The notes beneath the pieces were generated by a model that was not told the origin of the DNA, made no database searches, and saw nothing but the letters and a program-made list of their open reading frames with translations. The position numbers and the translations under genes are program-made. Shown here piece by piece: positions 51,746 to 61,677 of a DNA stretch of 64,000 nt (position 1 is the stretch's first letter; each line of letters begins with the position of its first letter). The DNA comes from Brucella cytisi (GTDB lineage: Bacteria > Pseudomonadota > Alphaproteobacteria > Rhizobiales > Rhizobiaceae): assembly GCA_012103075.1 (NCBI GenBank), contig JAAVLQ010000001.1, positions 1,860,001 through 1,924,000 on the forward strand, read 5' to 3'.

Positions 51746-52561
51746 ATGAACGCAGCAACTGGCAATATGACGGCCCTGCATGAAGCAGGGCCGAACGATG
51801 GCGGCTCATCCGGCAAGACCGTTCTGTCGGCACGCGGACTGGGCAAGTCTTTTGGCGGCTTTCATGCAGTCAAGAATGTCGACCTCGATGTGGAACATGC
51901 TCGTGTTCACGCGTTGATCGGCCCCAACGGCGCAGGCAAAACCACGGTTTTCAATCTCCTGACCAAGTTCTTGCAGCCATCGAGTGGCGAGATCACGCTT
52001 CTGGGCGAAACCATCACCAAGACTGATCCGGCCAAGGTGGCCCGCATGGGGTTGGTGCGCTCGTTCCAGATTTCGGCCACCTTTCCGCACCTGACCGTGC
52101 TGGAAAATGTAAAGGTCGCATTGCAGCGTCCCAATGGGCTTGCCACACAGTTCTGGCGCTCGCTGTCAGCACTCGACCGGCTCGACGCACAGGCCATCGA
52201 GCTTCTGGAGCGGGTCGGCCTTGCCGATGCCCGTCATGCACTGGCCGCCGATCTGTCCTATGGCCGCAAGCGCGCGCTCGAAATCGCCACCACGCTGGCG
52301 CTTGATCCGAAGGTTCTGCTGCTCGATGAGCCGATGGCGGGCATGGGCCATGAAGATGTCCATACCATTGCCGCCCTCATTGCCGATGTGGCGAAGGATC
52401 GCGCGGTCTTGATGGTCGAACACAATCTCAAGGTGGTGGCCGACATTGCCCACCACGTCACGGTGCTGCAGCGCGGCGAAATTCTCGCCTCCGGCGATTA
52501 TGCCACCGTCTCCGGGGACGAGCGCGTGCGCACCGCCTATATGGGAACCGAACATGAATAG
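51746..52561 (+). CDS. LivG-type ABC transporter ATPase
   Basis: 271 residues, intact. Walker A GPNGAGKTTVFNLLT, signature-type DLSYGRKRALEIATTLAL, Walker B VLLLDEPMAGMGHED and switch VEHNLKVV are visible. The LSYG signature variant is normal for LivG. Overlaps the next gene by ATGAATAG. First of the two ATPases of the importer. Confidence 0.92.
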   Translation: MNAATGNMTALHEAGPNDGGSSGKTVLSARGLGKSFGGFHAVKNVDLDVEHARVHALIGPNGAGKTTVFNLLTKFLQPSSGEITLLGETITKTDPAKVARMGLVRSFQISATFPHLTVLENVKVALQRPNGLATQFWRSLSALDRLDAQAIELLERVGLADARHALAADLSYGRKRALEIATTLALDPKVLLLDEPMAGMGHEDVHTIAALIADVAKDRAVLMVEHNLKVVADIAHHVTVLQRGEILASGDYATVSGDERVRTAYMGTEHE

Positions 52562-53272
52562 AGGCCAACCGCTATTATCCGTGCGCGGGCTCAATGCCCG
52601 GTATGGCGAAAGCCATGCCCTGCACGGCGTCGACCTCGATATCTGGCCCGGCGAAACCATCACGCTTCTTGGCCGCAACGGCGTCGGCAAGACGACGACG
52701 CTGCGTGCCATCATGGGCATCATCCGCAAGCGCACTGGCACCATCACGCTCGACGGCAAGGACATCATGCGCGTGCCGCTGCATCGCATCGCCCATGCAG
52801 GTCTCGGTTTTGTGCCCGAAGAGCGCGGCATCTTTGCCACCTTGAGCGTGCATGAAAACCTGCTTTTGCCGCCTGTCGTCGCCAAAGGCAGTCAGGGCAC
52901 GATGTCGCTCGACGAAATCTACGAACTCTTTCCCAATCTGCATGAGCGCCGCAACAGCCCCGGCACCAAGCTTTCGGGTGGCGAACAGCAGATGCTGGCA
53001 ATTGCGCGCATCCTGCGCACCGGGGTCAAGGTGCTGCTGCTCGACGAGCCGACCGAAGGTCTTGCGCCCGTTATCGTGCAGCGCATCGGCGATGTGCTGG
53101 TGGAGTTGAAAAAACGTGGCATGACGGTGTTGCTGGTCGAGCAGAATTTCCGCTTCGCCGCCAAGGTCGCCGACCGCTTTTATCTCATGGATCATGGCGT
53201 GGTGACGGAAAACTTCCCCACCGCCGAACTGCCCGCCCGCATGGCGGCGCTCAACGAAGCGCTGGGGTATGA
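52554..53272 (+). CDS. LivF-type ABC transporter ATPase (end of frame damaged)
   Basis: Starts at ATG 52554 inside the livG stop region. Walker A GRNGVGKTTTLRAIMG, signature LSGGEQQMLAIARILRTG, Walker B LLLDEPTEGLAP and switch VEQNFRFA are all there. As written, the frame runs on into the permease gene. Adding one G to the GGGG run near 53264 restores the usual LivF end (ALNEALGV-stop) at 53272, about 240 residues. The read-through is therefore most likely a base error. Confidence 0.88.
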
Positions 53273-53276
53273 CACG

Positions 53277-54163
53277 ATGACAATGATTTTTGGAATACCT
53301 TTGCAGGCACTTCTCGGGCAGCTGCTGGTCGGCCTCATCAACGGCTCCTTCTATGCCATGCTGAGTCTCGGCCTTGCCATCATCTTCGGGCTTCTGCGCA
53401 TCATCAATTTCGCCCATGGCGCGCAATATATGCTGGGTGCCTTTGTCGGCTATCTGCTGTTGAGCTGGCTTGGCATCGGCTACTGGCCAGCGCTGATCCT
53501 CGCCCCGCTTATCGTCGGCCTCGGTGGCGCGATCATCGAGCGCGTGGCCCTGTCGCGGCTCTACAATCTCGATCCGCTCTATGGCCTGCTCTTCACCTTC
53601 GGCCTTGCCCTCGTGATCGAAGGCACGTTCCGCTATTATTATGGTGCTGCCGGTCAGCCCTATGCCGTGCCGCCTTCGCTTGCGGGCGGGCACAATCTCG
53701 GCTTCATGTTCCTGCCGAACTATCGCGCACGGGTGGTCGTCGCCTCGCTTTTCGTCTGCCTCGGCACTGGCTCCTGATCGAAAAGACCAAGCTCGGCGCC
53801 TATCTGCGCGCCGCCACCGAAAACCCCACTTTGGTCAAGGCCTTCGGCATCAATGTGCCGCTGCTCCTCACCTTCACCTATGCGTTGGGTGCGGCGCTTG
53901 CCGGTGTTGCGGGCATCATGGCCGCGCCGATCTATCAGGTCAGCCCGCTGATGGGGTCCAACATCATCATCGTGGTCTTTGCCGTGGTGGTCGTCGGCGG
54001 CATGGGCTCGATCCCGGGCGCCATCATCACCGGTTATGTGCTGGGGCTGGCGGAAGGCCTCACCAAGGTCTTCTATCCGGAAGCCTCCAGCATCGTCATC
54101 TTCGTCATCATGGCTATCGTCCTTCTGGTTCGACCCGCCGGACTGTTCGGGAAGGAGGCCTGA
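53277..54163 (+). CDS. LivH-type ABC transporter permease (frame broken once)
   Basis: About 296 residues starting at ATG 53277 or 53283, just after the reconstructed livF stop. Membrane-rich: GLINGSFYAMLSLGLAIIFG, IINFAHGAQYMLGAFVGYL, GLLFTFGLALVIEGTFRYYY, and after the break near 53768 AATENPTLVKAFGINVPLLL and VVVVGGMGSIPGAIITGYVL. Forms the channel with LivM. Confidence 0.88.
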
Positions 54164-54164
54164 T

Positions 54165-55168
54165 ATGGCTGATACTGCTCTCAAGACCGCTCTCAGGGCC
54201 ACCGCAGCCCCGCGCGACAGCAAGGCGCCTGCCGTCAACAGCCTCTCGGTCATCGTCCTCGGCATCGCCCTTGTGGGACTGCTGGCTGCACCCTTCATGG
54301 TCTACCCCATCTTCCTGATGAAGATGTTGTGCTTTGCGCTGTTCGCCTCCGCCTTCAATCTTCTCTTGGGCTATACCGGCATTCTGTCCTTCGGCCATGC
54401 GGCCTTCTTCGGCGGCGCTGCCTATATCACAGCCCATACGGTGAAAGTCTGGGGCGTCACGCCGGAACTCGGTCTCGTACTCGGCGTTCTCGCCGCAGCC
54501 GCCCTTGGCCTCGTCATCGGTTATCTCGCCATTCGCCGTCAGGGCATCTATTCGACGATGATTACGCTGGCATTGGCGCAAATGTTCTTCTTCTTCTGCC
54601 TGCAAGCCACCTTCACCCATGGCGAAGACGGATTGCAGGGGTGTGCCGCGTGGATATCTCTTCGGCATCATCGACCTCAACCAGCCGATGAACATGTATT
54701 ATTTCGTGCTGGCCGTGTTCGTCCTTGGCGTCTTCGTCATCTGGCGCATCATCAACTCGCCCTTCGGCATGATCCTGAAGTCGGTACGCGAAAACGAGAA
54801 CCGCGCGGTTTCGCTCGGCTATTCCGTCAACCGCTACAAGCTTGCAGCCTTCGTCATGTCGGCAGCACTCGCGGGTCTTGCAGGCGGCCTGAAGGCGCTT
54901 GTCTTCCAGTTTGCAACGCTGACCGATGTCGGCTGGCAGATGTCCGGCGAAGTGATCCTCATGACGCTTCTGGGCGGTATCGGAACACTCATAGGCCCCA
55001 TCGTCGGCGCTGCTTTCGTCGTTGCGCTGCAGAACTATCTCGCAACATCCGACTTCCCGGTAACGATCGTGACGGGCGTCATCTTCATGGCATGCGTCCT
55101 CCTCTTCCGTAAAGGGAATCGTAGGCGAGTTCTATGGATCGCGAATTGGAAAGAAACTCTTCGGCTAA
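54165..55168 (+). CDS. LivM-type ABC transporter permease (frame broken twice)
   Basis: About 335 residues after a strong GAAGGAGG. Visible blocks: LFASAFNLLLGYTGILSFGH, RQGIYSTMITLALAQMFFFF, VPRGYLFGIIDLNQPMNMYY, SVRENENRAVSLGYSVNRYK and LLGGIGTLIGPIVGAAFVVA. Breaks are near 54640 and 55117 (one extra A); after correction it ends GEFYGSRIGKKLFG-stop at 55168. Last transporter gene. Confidence 0.88.
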
Positions 55169-55179
55169 CCAACATTTCG

Positions 55180-55216
55180 GGAGCCGCACGCTCGTTCGAT
55201 AGCGGCTCCGCCTTTT
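55180..55216 (+). terminator. Terminator-like hairpin after livM
   Basis: GGAGCCGC / GCGGCTCC stem with a 14-base loop, then GCCTTTTAC. It may attenuate rather than end transcription into the oxidoreductase gene, whose start is 16 bases further on. Confidence 0.55.
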
Positions 55217-55231
55217 ACTGGATATGAGATC

Positions 55232-56830
55232 ATGACCGACACCTACGATTACATCGTGGTTGGCGCGGGCACGGCAGGTTGCGCCCTCGCGAACCGGCTT
55301 TCCGCAGACCAGAACCGCTCCGTGCTGCTGCTGGAGGCAGGCGGAAAGGACAATTACGCCCGGATCCACATCCCGGTCGGCTATCTCTATTGCATCGGCA
55401 ATCCACGCACCGACTGGTGCTTTACCACGGAAGCCGAACCGGGGCTGAACGGTCGTTCGCTCGGCTATCCGCGCGGCAAGGTGCTTGGCGGCTGCTCCTC
55501 CATCAACGGCATGATCTATATGCGCGGTCAGGCCCGCGATTACGATCTGTGGCGTCAGGCCGGATGCGAAGGCTGGGGCTGGGACGATATCCTGCCGCTC
55601 TTCAAGAAATCAGAAGATTATTTTGCAGGTGCCAGCGATCTGCATGGCTCGGGCGGCGAATGGCGCGTCGAGAGCGCTCGCCTGCACTGGGATATTCTGG
55701 ATGCCTTCCGCGATGCAGCCGTCTCGGCGGGCATCCCCGCCACCGACGATTTCAATCGCGGCGACAATGAAGGCGTGTCCTATTTCAAGGTCAACCAGAA
55801 GCGCGGCATTCGCTGGAACACGACCAAGGCCTTTCTGCGCCCGGCATTGGATCGCAAAAACCTCACCGTCGAAACCGGTGCACATGTGCGCCGCATCGAG
55901 ATCGAGGAGTTGCGCGCCACCGGCGTCACCTTCGACCAGAACGGCACCACCCGCACGGTGAAGGCAAAGCGTGAGGTCATTCTTGCTGCCGGTGCGGTCG
56001 GCTCGCCGCAAATTCTCGAATTGTCGGGCATCGGGCGCGGCGACGTGCTGCAGCAAGCGGGTATCCCGATCAAGCTGGAGCGCAAGCAACTCGGCGAAAA
56101 CCTGCAGGATCACCTGCAATTGCGCTGCGCATACAAGGTTACCGGGATTCCCAACGCTCAACGAAAAGGCAAGCAAGCTTGTCGGCAAGGCAATGATCGG
56201 GCTGGAATATCTGCTGCGCCGTTCGGGGCCTATGTCCATGGCGCCAAGCCAGCTCGGCGTCTTCACCCGCTCCGACCCGTCCTACGAGACCGCCAATCTG
56301 CAATATCACGTGCAGCCGCTCAGCTGGAAAAATTCGGCGAGGCCGTGCACCCCTTCCCTGCCTTCACGGCAAGCGTGTGCAATCTGCGCCCCGATAGCCG
56401 CGGTTCGATCCACGTCAAGTCACCGGATCATCGTTCACAACCGGCAATCAGGCCGAATTATCTCGCCACCGAAAGCGACCGCCGCGTTGCCGCCGACGCC
56501 ATCCGCATCACACGCCATATCGTGGCACAGGCTCCATTGCAGAAGTTCCGCCCGGAGGAATTCAAGCCCGGCCCGAGCTATGAAACGCAGGAGCAGCTGG
56601 AAAAGGCGGCTGGCGATATCGGCACGACGATTTTCCATCCGGTCGGCACCTGCCGCATGGGGCAGGATGCGGAAGCAATCGTCGATCCGCGCCTGCGCTT
56701 CAATGGCATTGCGGGCCTGCGCGTTGCCGACGCCTCGGTCATGCCGACCATCACTTCCGGCAACACCAACTCGCCGACTCTCATGATCGCCGAGAAGGCC
56801 GCACAGATGATTATCACCGATAACCGCTAG
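55232..56830 (+). CDS. GMC-family FAD oxidoreductase (choline/alcohol dehydrogenase type), two compensating frame breaks
   Basis: About 532 residues. N-terminal FAD motif YIVVGAGTAGCALANRLSAD; LGGCSSINGMIYMRGQARDY is GMC signature 1; GAVGSPQILELSGIGRGDVL is signature 2; C-terminal FHPVGTCRMG and TSGNTNSPTLMIAEKAAQMI carry the catalytic region. A stretch of about 60 residues near 56150-56325 is in another frame (TLNEKASKLVGKAMIGLEYL), bounded by an extra and a missing base, so the protein as written would be garbled there. It oxidises an alcohol group; the substrate is unknown and may be what the Liv-type importer brings in. Confidence 0.88.
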   Translation: MTDTYDYIVVGAGTAGCALANRLSADQNRSVLLLEAGGKDNYARIHIPVGYLYCIGNPRTDWCFTTEAEPGLNGRSLGYPRGKVLGGCSSINGMIYMRGQARDYDLWRQAGCEGWGWDDILPLFKKSEDYFAGASDLHGSGGEWRVESARLHWDILDAFRDAAVSAGIPATDDFNRGDNEGVSYFKVNQKRGIRWNTTKAFLRPALDRKNLTVETGAHVRRIEIEELRATGVTFDQNGTTRTVKAKREVILAAGAVGSPQILELSGIGRGDVLQQAGIPIKLERKQLGENLQDHLQLRCAYKVTGIPNAQRKGKQACRQGNDRAGISAAPFGAYVHGAKPARRLHPLRPVLRDRQSAISRAAAQLEKFGEAVHPFPAFTASVCNLRPDSRGSIHVKSPDHRSQPAIRPNYLATESDRRVAADAIRITRHIVAQAPLQKFRPEEFKPGPSYETQEQLEKAAGDIGTTIFHPVGTCRMGQDAEAIVDPRLRFNGIAGLRVADASVMPTITSGNTNSPTLMIAEKAAQMIITDNR

Positions 56831-57052
56831 AACCAGATTTCCGAGTGCCCGGTCAGCGGAAATGGCAATCCGCTCACCGTCTCGTGAACGCAATTTCGGC
56901 ATCATGGCTTCGGCAAATTCTGAAATAATTTTCCTTGTTTATTGCCTGACAAAAGGGAATTATCGGCAACAAGGTGGGCAGGGGAGAAAGATCATCTCAA
57001 AAGATCGCTTTCCGGGACCGGCTCTCCAAAGTTTTTAAACAAGGAAAACAAA

Positions 57053-57890
57053 ATGTCGTCAGTCCTTTCCCGCTACACGCTGACCCGTCGCGCCGGTCTG
57101 AAAGCCCTTCTCTTCACCGCAGCCGCACTGACTGTCGGCTTCGCGTCGGCACCGAGCCACGCAGAAGACAAGACCATCAAGGTCGGCATCATGGGCGGTG
57201 AAGACGAAGACGTCTGGAAAGTCGTTGCCGAAGAAGGCAAGAAACACGGCCTCAACATCGAGCGCGTGACCTTCAACGATTACAACCAGCCGAATGAAGC
57301 TCTGGAACGCAAGGAAATCGACGCCAACGCCTTCCAGCACAAGCCTTATCTCGATGAGCAGGTCAAGCAGCACGGCTACAAGATCAGCGTCGCCGGCTAC
57401 ACCGCCGTCTGGCCGATCGGCATCTATTCGCGCAAGCACAAGAGCCTTGACGAGCTGAAGGAAGGCGCTGTCGTCGGCGTGCCGAACGATCCGTCGAACG
57501 AAGGCCGCGCCCTTCGCGTTCTGGAAGAAAAAAGGCCTCATCAAGCTGAAGCCAGATGCAGGCATTCTGGCCACCCCGATCGACATCGTCGAAAACCCGA
57601 AGAAGCTTGAGATCAAGGAACTCGACGCCGGTGTTGTCGGCCGTTCCATTGATGACCTCGATGCAGCCATCGTGAACAACGACTGGGCAGCAAAGGCAGG
57701 CCTCAAGAAGGAAGAGGCAATCGGCTGGGAATCGAAGGAAAACAACCCGTACAACAACTTCATCGCGGTCCGCACCGAAGATGAAAACGCCGAATGGGTG
57801 AAAAACCTCGTGGCTTCGTTCCAGAACGACGCCGTGAAGGCCGAAATCGACCGTGCCTACAAGGGCACCGGCATCCCGGCCCGGAAATAA
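57053..57890 (+). CDS. metQ: MetQ, methionine-binding NlpA-family protein (frame broken once)
   Basis: About 279 residues with an N-terminal signal (RRAGLKALLFTAAALTVGFA then SAPSHAED). It lacks a clear lipobox cysteine, so it may be soluble. NlpA fold: IKVGIMGGEDEDVWKVVAEE, FNDYNQPNEALERKEIDANA, FQHKPYLDEQ, VPNDPSNEGRALRVL. A break near 57533 (A run) splits it. It lies upstream of metN and metI, reversing the usual NIQ order. No SAM-riboswitch motif is visible upstream. Confidence 0.92.
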
Positions 57891-57911
57891 TCGCTTTTGA
57901 AGCTTGAACGA

Positions 57912-57944
57912 CCGCGCCGGAACCGTTTCCGGCGCGGCTTTTAT
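57912..57944 (+). terminator. Strong hairpin with T-rich tail between metQ and metN
   Basis: A perfect 11-bp stem CCGCGCCGGAA / TTCCGGCGCGG, 4-base loop, then CTTTTATT. It looks like an attenuating terminator that lets more metQ than metNI be made. Confidence 0.75.
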
Positions 57945-58079
57945 TGACGTACCGACAAAATTGCCCTAAAGCATCGCCACAGCAAAAACTGATGGCTTGA
58001 GCGAGGCATCATCCTTCCTTGAACCTTAATAAAACAGCCGCTGTTCGCAGCGGCGCATCAAACTATAGAAGAAACGACC

Positions 58080-59138
58080 GTGACCATTGAAAAGCCACCC
58101 GCCACATCAGCGCTCATCGTCGAGATGAAAGACGTGCGCCGAATGTTCGGCGATACGGCAGCTATCAACGGCGTTTCGCTTTCCGTCGCGCGCGGCGAAA
58201 TTCTCGGCATCATCGGTCGCAGCGGCGCGGGCAAGTCCACGCTGATCCGTTGCGTCAACGGCCTTGAAAAGCCGGATGCCGGTTCGATCCTGATCGAAGG
58301 TCGCGAAATCACTGGTCTTGGCGAAGACGCACTGCGCCCCTTGCGCCGCCGCATCGGCATGGTGTTCCAGCATTTCAATCTGCTTTCGGCCAAGACGGTT
58401 GCGGAAAATATCGCTTTGCCGCTGAAGATCGCGGGCAAGCCGAAGGCCGAACGCGCCGGGCGTGTTGCGGAACTTCTGGAACTGGTCGGCCTTTCCGACA
58501 AGGCAAAGCATTATCCAGCCCAGCTTTCCGGTGGTCAGAAACAGCGCGTCGGCATTGCCCGCGCCCTTGCTGCCGAACCGGCTGTGCTGCTTTCGGACGA
58601 AGCGACATCCGCGCTCGACCCGGAAACCACGCAGTCCATTCTCGCGCTGCTGAAAGACATCAACACCAAGCTCGGCCTTACCATCCTGCTCATCACGCAT
58701 GAGATGGAAGTCATCCGCCGCATTGCCGACCGCGTCATCGTGCTCGACCACGGCGCTATCGCCGAGGACGGTCCGGTCTGGAAAGTCTTTGCCAATCCGC
58801 AATCGCCCGTCACGCAAAGCATGTTGCAGGTGCTGACGCCGGAACTGCCTGCCGTCTGGCGCGACCAGCTGGAAAAATCCGGCGCCCTCGCCGTACTGAA
58901 GGTAAAGCTGTCGGGCGCAGCCGCAAAAGGCGCATTCTTCAACGATGTGACAGTGACCACCGGCCTTGTGCCGCAACTGATCCATGGCGGCATGGACACG
59001 ATCCGGGGAGAGCCAGTCGGCACGCTCTTCATCAGCCTGCCCGCTGAGGACAAAGCGAAGTTCGACGCCGCAATCACCTATCTCAACACCCATGCAGACG
59101 CCACGGAGGTACTCGGCTATGTCTCAGGCGATGCTTGA
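58080..59138 (+). CDS. metN: MetN, methionine ABC transporter ATPase
   Basis: 352 residues, GTG start at 58080 (MTIEKPPATSALIVEM). Walker A GRSGAGKSTLIRCVNG, signature LSGGQKQRVGIARAL, Walker B AVLLSDEATSALDPE (Ser before Asp is common in MetN), switch ITHEMEVI. The C-terminal NIL domain (about residues 270-350), which senses methionine by trans-inhibition in this family, is present. The ribosome site is weak. Confidence 0.93.
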   Translation: MTIEKPPATSALIVEMKDVRRMFGDTAAINGVSLSVARGEILGIIGRSGAGKSTLIRCVNGLEKPDAGSILIEGREITGLGEDALRPLRRRIGMVFQHFNLLSAKTVAENIALPLKIAGKPKAERAGRVAELLELVGLSDKAKHYPAQLSGGQKQRVGIARALAAEPAVLLSDEATSALDPETTQSILALLKDINTKLGLTILLITHEMEVIRRIADRVIVLDHGAIAEDGPVWKVFANPQSPVTQSMLQVLTPELPAVWRDQLEKSGALAVLKVKLSGAAAKGAFFNDVTVTTGLVPQLIHGGMDTIRGEPVGTLFISLPAEDKAKFDAAITYLNTHADATEVLGYVSGDA

Positions 59139-59784
59139 TCTTCTCTGGCGCTCCTTCTGGGAGACCATCATCATGACCGGCTTTTCGAGCCTGATCTCGC
59201 TCGTCGTCGGTCTGCCGCTTGCCCTCATCATGATCCTGACTGAACGGGGTGGCCTCGCACAGAACCTGACGCTGAACACGATCCTCGGCGCCATCATCAA
59301 TGGCTTCCGCTCGGTTCCGTTCATCATTCTGCTGGTGGCGCTCATTCCCGTCACGCGCTTCATCGTCGGCACGTCCATCGGCACATGGGCCTCCATCGTG
59401 CCGCTTTCCATTGCCGCTATTCCCTATTATGCGCGTATTGCGGAAGTGTCGTTGCGTGAAGTGGACCACGGCCTCATCGAAGCCGCGCGCTCCATGGGTG
59501 CAAACCGCTGGACCATCGTGCGCGAAGTGCTGGTTCCGGAAGCCCTGCCGGGCATCATCGCGGGCTTCACGGTCACGATCATCACTCTGGTCGGCGCATC
59601 GGCAATGGCGGGCGCCATCGGTGCTGGCGGTCTCGGCGATCTTGCCATTCGCTATGGCTATCAGCGCTTCGAGACGCAGATCATGATCGCAGTCGTGATC
59701 ATCCTCATCATCATGGTTTGCGGCATCCAGTGGATCGGCGACCGGCTGGTGAGCCGTCTGGACAAGCGCAACCTGCGCGCCTGA
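59119..59784 (+). CDS. metI: MetI, methionine ABC transporter permease
   Basis: 221 residues, intact, starting at ATG 59119 and overlapping the metN end by 20 bases. Five membrane segments; the EAA loop is EAARSMGANRWTIVREVLVP. FRSVPFIILLVALIPVTRFI and GASAMAGAIGAGGLGDLAIR are typical of MetI. Completes the QNI importer. Confidence 0.93.
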   Translation: MSQAMLDLLWRSFWETIIMTGFSSLISLVVGLPLALIMILTERGGLAQNLTLNTILGAIINGFRSVPFIILLVALIPVTRFIVGTSIGTWASIVPLSIAAIPYYARIAEVSLREVDHGLIEAARSMGANRWTIVREVLVPEALPGIIAGFTVTIITLVGASAMAGAIGAGGLGDLAIRYGYQRFETQIMIAVVIILIIMVCGIQWIGDRLVSRLDKRNLRA

Positions 59785-59800
59785 CCCTTTACTGGTCCGC

Positions 59801-60210
59801 TTATCTTTTTCCTCTCGCGGAAACCCGCTTCCAGCGTGTTTCCGTCCGGATCGAAGACCAGTGCCGCGTAATAGCCCATCTCTTCCGGTCCCTGATAGCC
59901 GGGGCCGCCGCTATCCCTGCCGCCTGCCTTCAGCGCGGCCTCATGAAACGCCTCCACCGCCTCGCGGCTTCCGGCTGTAAACATCAGGTGCAGGCGGTCG
60001 CCGGGCTTGTCCTCGCCAGCGCCTGCCCCATCGTGGCTGCCATGGATCCATAGAAACGGAACCGGCGCCCGCTCTCCCCGCTGACGAAGAAACCGCTGCC
60101 TGATCGGGCAATGACCTCGAGGCCAAGTTCAGGCATGCAGCTTTCGTAAAAAGGAAAGGCTGCGATTGACGTTACGGGCTTTGAAACCGATGTGATCGAA
60201 GAGCGACATA
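59801..60210 (-). CDS. VOC-superfamily (glyoxalase-like) protein (several frame breaks)
   Basis: About 137 residues. Starts MSLFDHIGFKARNVNRSLSF, with the metal-ligand-type His in FDHIGF; later GYYAALVFDPDGNTLEAGFRE holds the Glu-type ligand. Breaks lie in a T run near 60150, near 60065, and in an A run near 59808; removing one A gives the usual R-stop end at 59801. Small VOC dioxygenase/isomerase-type proteins have diverse functions and this one cannot be assigned. Confidence 0.75.
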
Positions 60211-60305
60211 AGATTCAATATATCGCGGCCAACTATAAAGAAAAGCGGCGCTTTCGATTTTGGAAAACGCCGCTATCACTCTTCAATTCTTGATAATATC
60301 GAAGG

Positions 60306-61137
60306 TTATCCGCGTGTGCGGGCCAGACCGTCTTTTGCAGGCTGATATTTCGGATCAAGCTGTACCGCGCGCGAATAGGAATTCGCAGCCTTGGCCTTGT
60401 CGCCATTGTGCTCGTAGACAAGCGCCTGATTGGCCCAGCTTTCCGCAATATTCTGGTCAAGCGTAATGGCTGTGTTGAAATCGTCGAAGGCATTGTCGTA
60501 GTCGCCGAGCGCCACATAGGAAATGCCGCGACCGTTATAAGGTTCCGGCGCCGTGGAATTGAGCGAAATTGCCTTGGAGAAGTCCTCGATGGCCTGCTTG
60601 TGCTGGCCCTTGGCCTGATAAATCAGGCCGCGATTATGGTAGGCGCGACCGTCGGTGGTCTGCAGGGCAATAGCCTGATTGAAGTCGCTAAGCGCCTGAT
60701 CGAGACGGCCCGCCTGACGGTAGACATTGCCGCGCCCGATATAGGCAGCGTCATATTGCGAATTAAGCTGGATGGCCTTGCTGTAATCCTGCACGGCCTT
60801 GGTGCTGTCGCCCATATAGCGATAGACCAGCGCGCGGTTGGCATAGGCCTGATAGAAATTCGGATTGAGCGCTATTGCCTGATCAAAATCGCGCAGCGCT
60901 TCCTTTGTAGCGCCCGGACTTGCCATAGGCGGAACCACGCACATTGTAGCCTTCCGGATCGCGCGGATTGCTCTGGATCACGCTTGTCAGCGAACTGATG
61001 TTCTCGCTCGACCCCTGCGCCTTATCGACAGTGCTGAGTGCGGTGGTTGTGGAGCTTTGGCAGCCAGCAACGGTCAAAGCCAGAAGTGCGGCGGCAATGA
61101 GAAGGCCGTTTCGACCTGTTCCAGACGATTGCATCAT
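60306..61137 (-). CDS. TPR-repeat lipoprotein, NlpI-like (frame broken once)
   Basis: About 277 residues. The N-terminal lipoprotein signal LLIAAALLALTVAGCQSS carries a lipobox with Cys. At least six TPR units follow (PNFYQAYANRALVYRYMGDS, AAYIGRGNVYRQAGRLDQAL, RAYHNRGLIYQAKGQHKQAI, PYNGRGISYVALGDYDNAF, SWANQALVYEHNGDKAKAA). A break near 60917 (one extra A) cuts the first repeat. I start at ATG 61137 (MMQSSGTGRNG); 61164 and 61212 are in frame. Envelope scaffold by family. Confidence 0.85.
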
Positions 61138-61465
61138 CTTCAAGCGCGTGGGCAACGACTGCATTCCTTTCAGCTCGCATAGGGGCGCAAGGCCCTTCTG
61201 CCTCTTTTCCATCCCGTGCCAGCCCGGTTTGCGGGGCTAACTCATGCCGGGCTATTCTGTCTGTTACGGTATTATACTGGTCTCAACCAGCAGATAAAAA
61301 CAGCAAAAAGGCGGCATGTTCTTAAGCTTGGCTTGCCTTCGGATAACCCGCCTGACAGTTGAATATCCTAATTATTTGTTTTTACACATAATGGTGTGCA
61401 AGAAGTCCATAAACTTTTCGTAACGCTGCATTAAAAAATAGAGGCTCGAAGTTATGAAAATACAT

Positions 61466-61539
61466 CTAGTGGTCTGATTCCGACGTTTGAAACGGGATCA
61501 ATGTCGGACGGGTATCAAACGTCAAATTCAATCCACTAG
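61466..61539. repeat. 74-bp nested palindromic element
   Basis: Outer perfect arms CTAGTGG / CCACTAG enclose a second perfect pair GACGTTTGA / TCAAACGTC, with imperfect pairing between. It ends exactly at the CTAG arms and looks like a small mobile or dispersed repeat (MITE-like). No clear target duplication is visible. Only one copy is in the window. Confidence 0.6.
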
Positions 61540-61638
61540 CCGACATAAAATCGCTTCACACTGCGCGGGAAACAACCTCAAATATCTGAAGTCAAAACGT
61601 GCAAAATCCGGCGCAAGCTGAAGCCAGCACCGGAAAGC

Positions 61639-61662
61639 AAAAAGGCGCTGTCCAGCAGCGCC
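61639..61662 (-). terminator. Terminator of rpsU
   Basis: On the minus strand GGCGCTG / CAGCGCC forms a 7-bp stem with a 5-base loop followed by five T, 16 bases after the rpsU stop. Confidence 0.8.
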
Positions 61663-61677
61663 TGTTTTCAAGGTCGA

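Larger units (their letters stand above)
61138..61677. other. Intergenic region with a 74-bp palindrome and the rpsU terminator
   Basis: 540 bases. Apart from the palindromic element at 61466 and the rpsU terminator at 61639, it holds the promoter/leader of the TPR gene and AT-rich sequence around 61370-61450. No coding pattern is seen. Confidence 0.5.

Noticed and set aside
55232..56830. GMC oxidoreductase as an undamaged single frame
   Set aside because: The frame is open throughout, but about 60 residues near 56150-56325 make sense only in another frame, so two compensating indels are hidden in it.
56831..57052. SAM-type riboswitch before metQ
   Set aside because: No SAM-I or SAM-II core motif could be found; only a small inverted repeat is visible.
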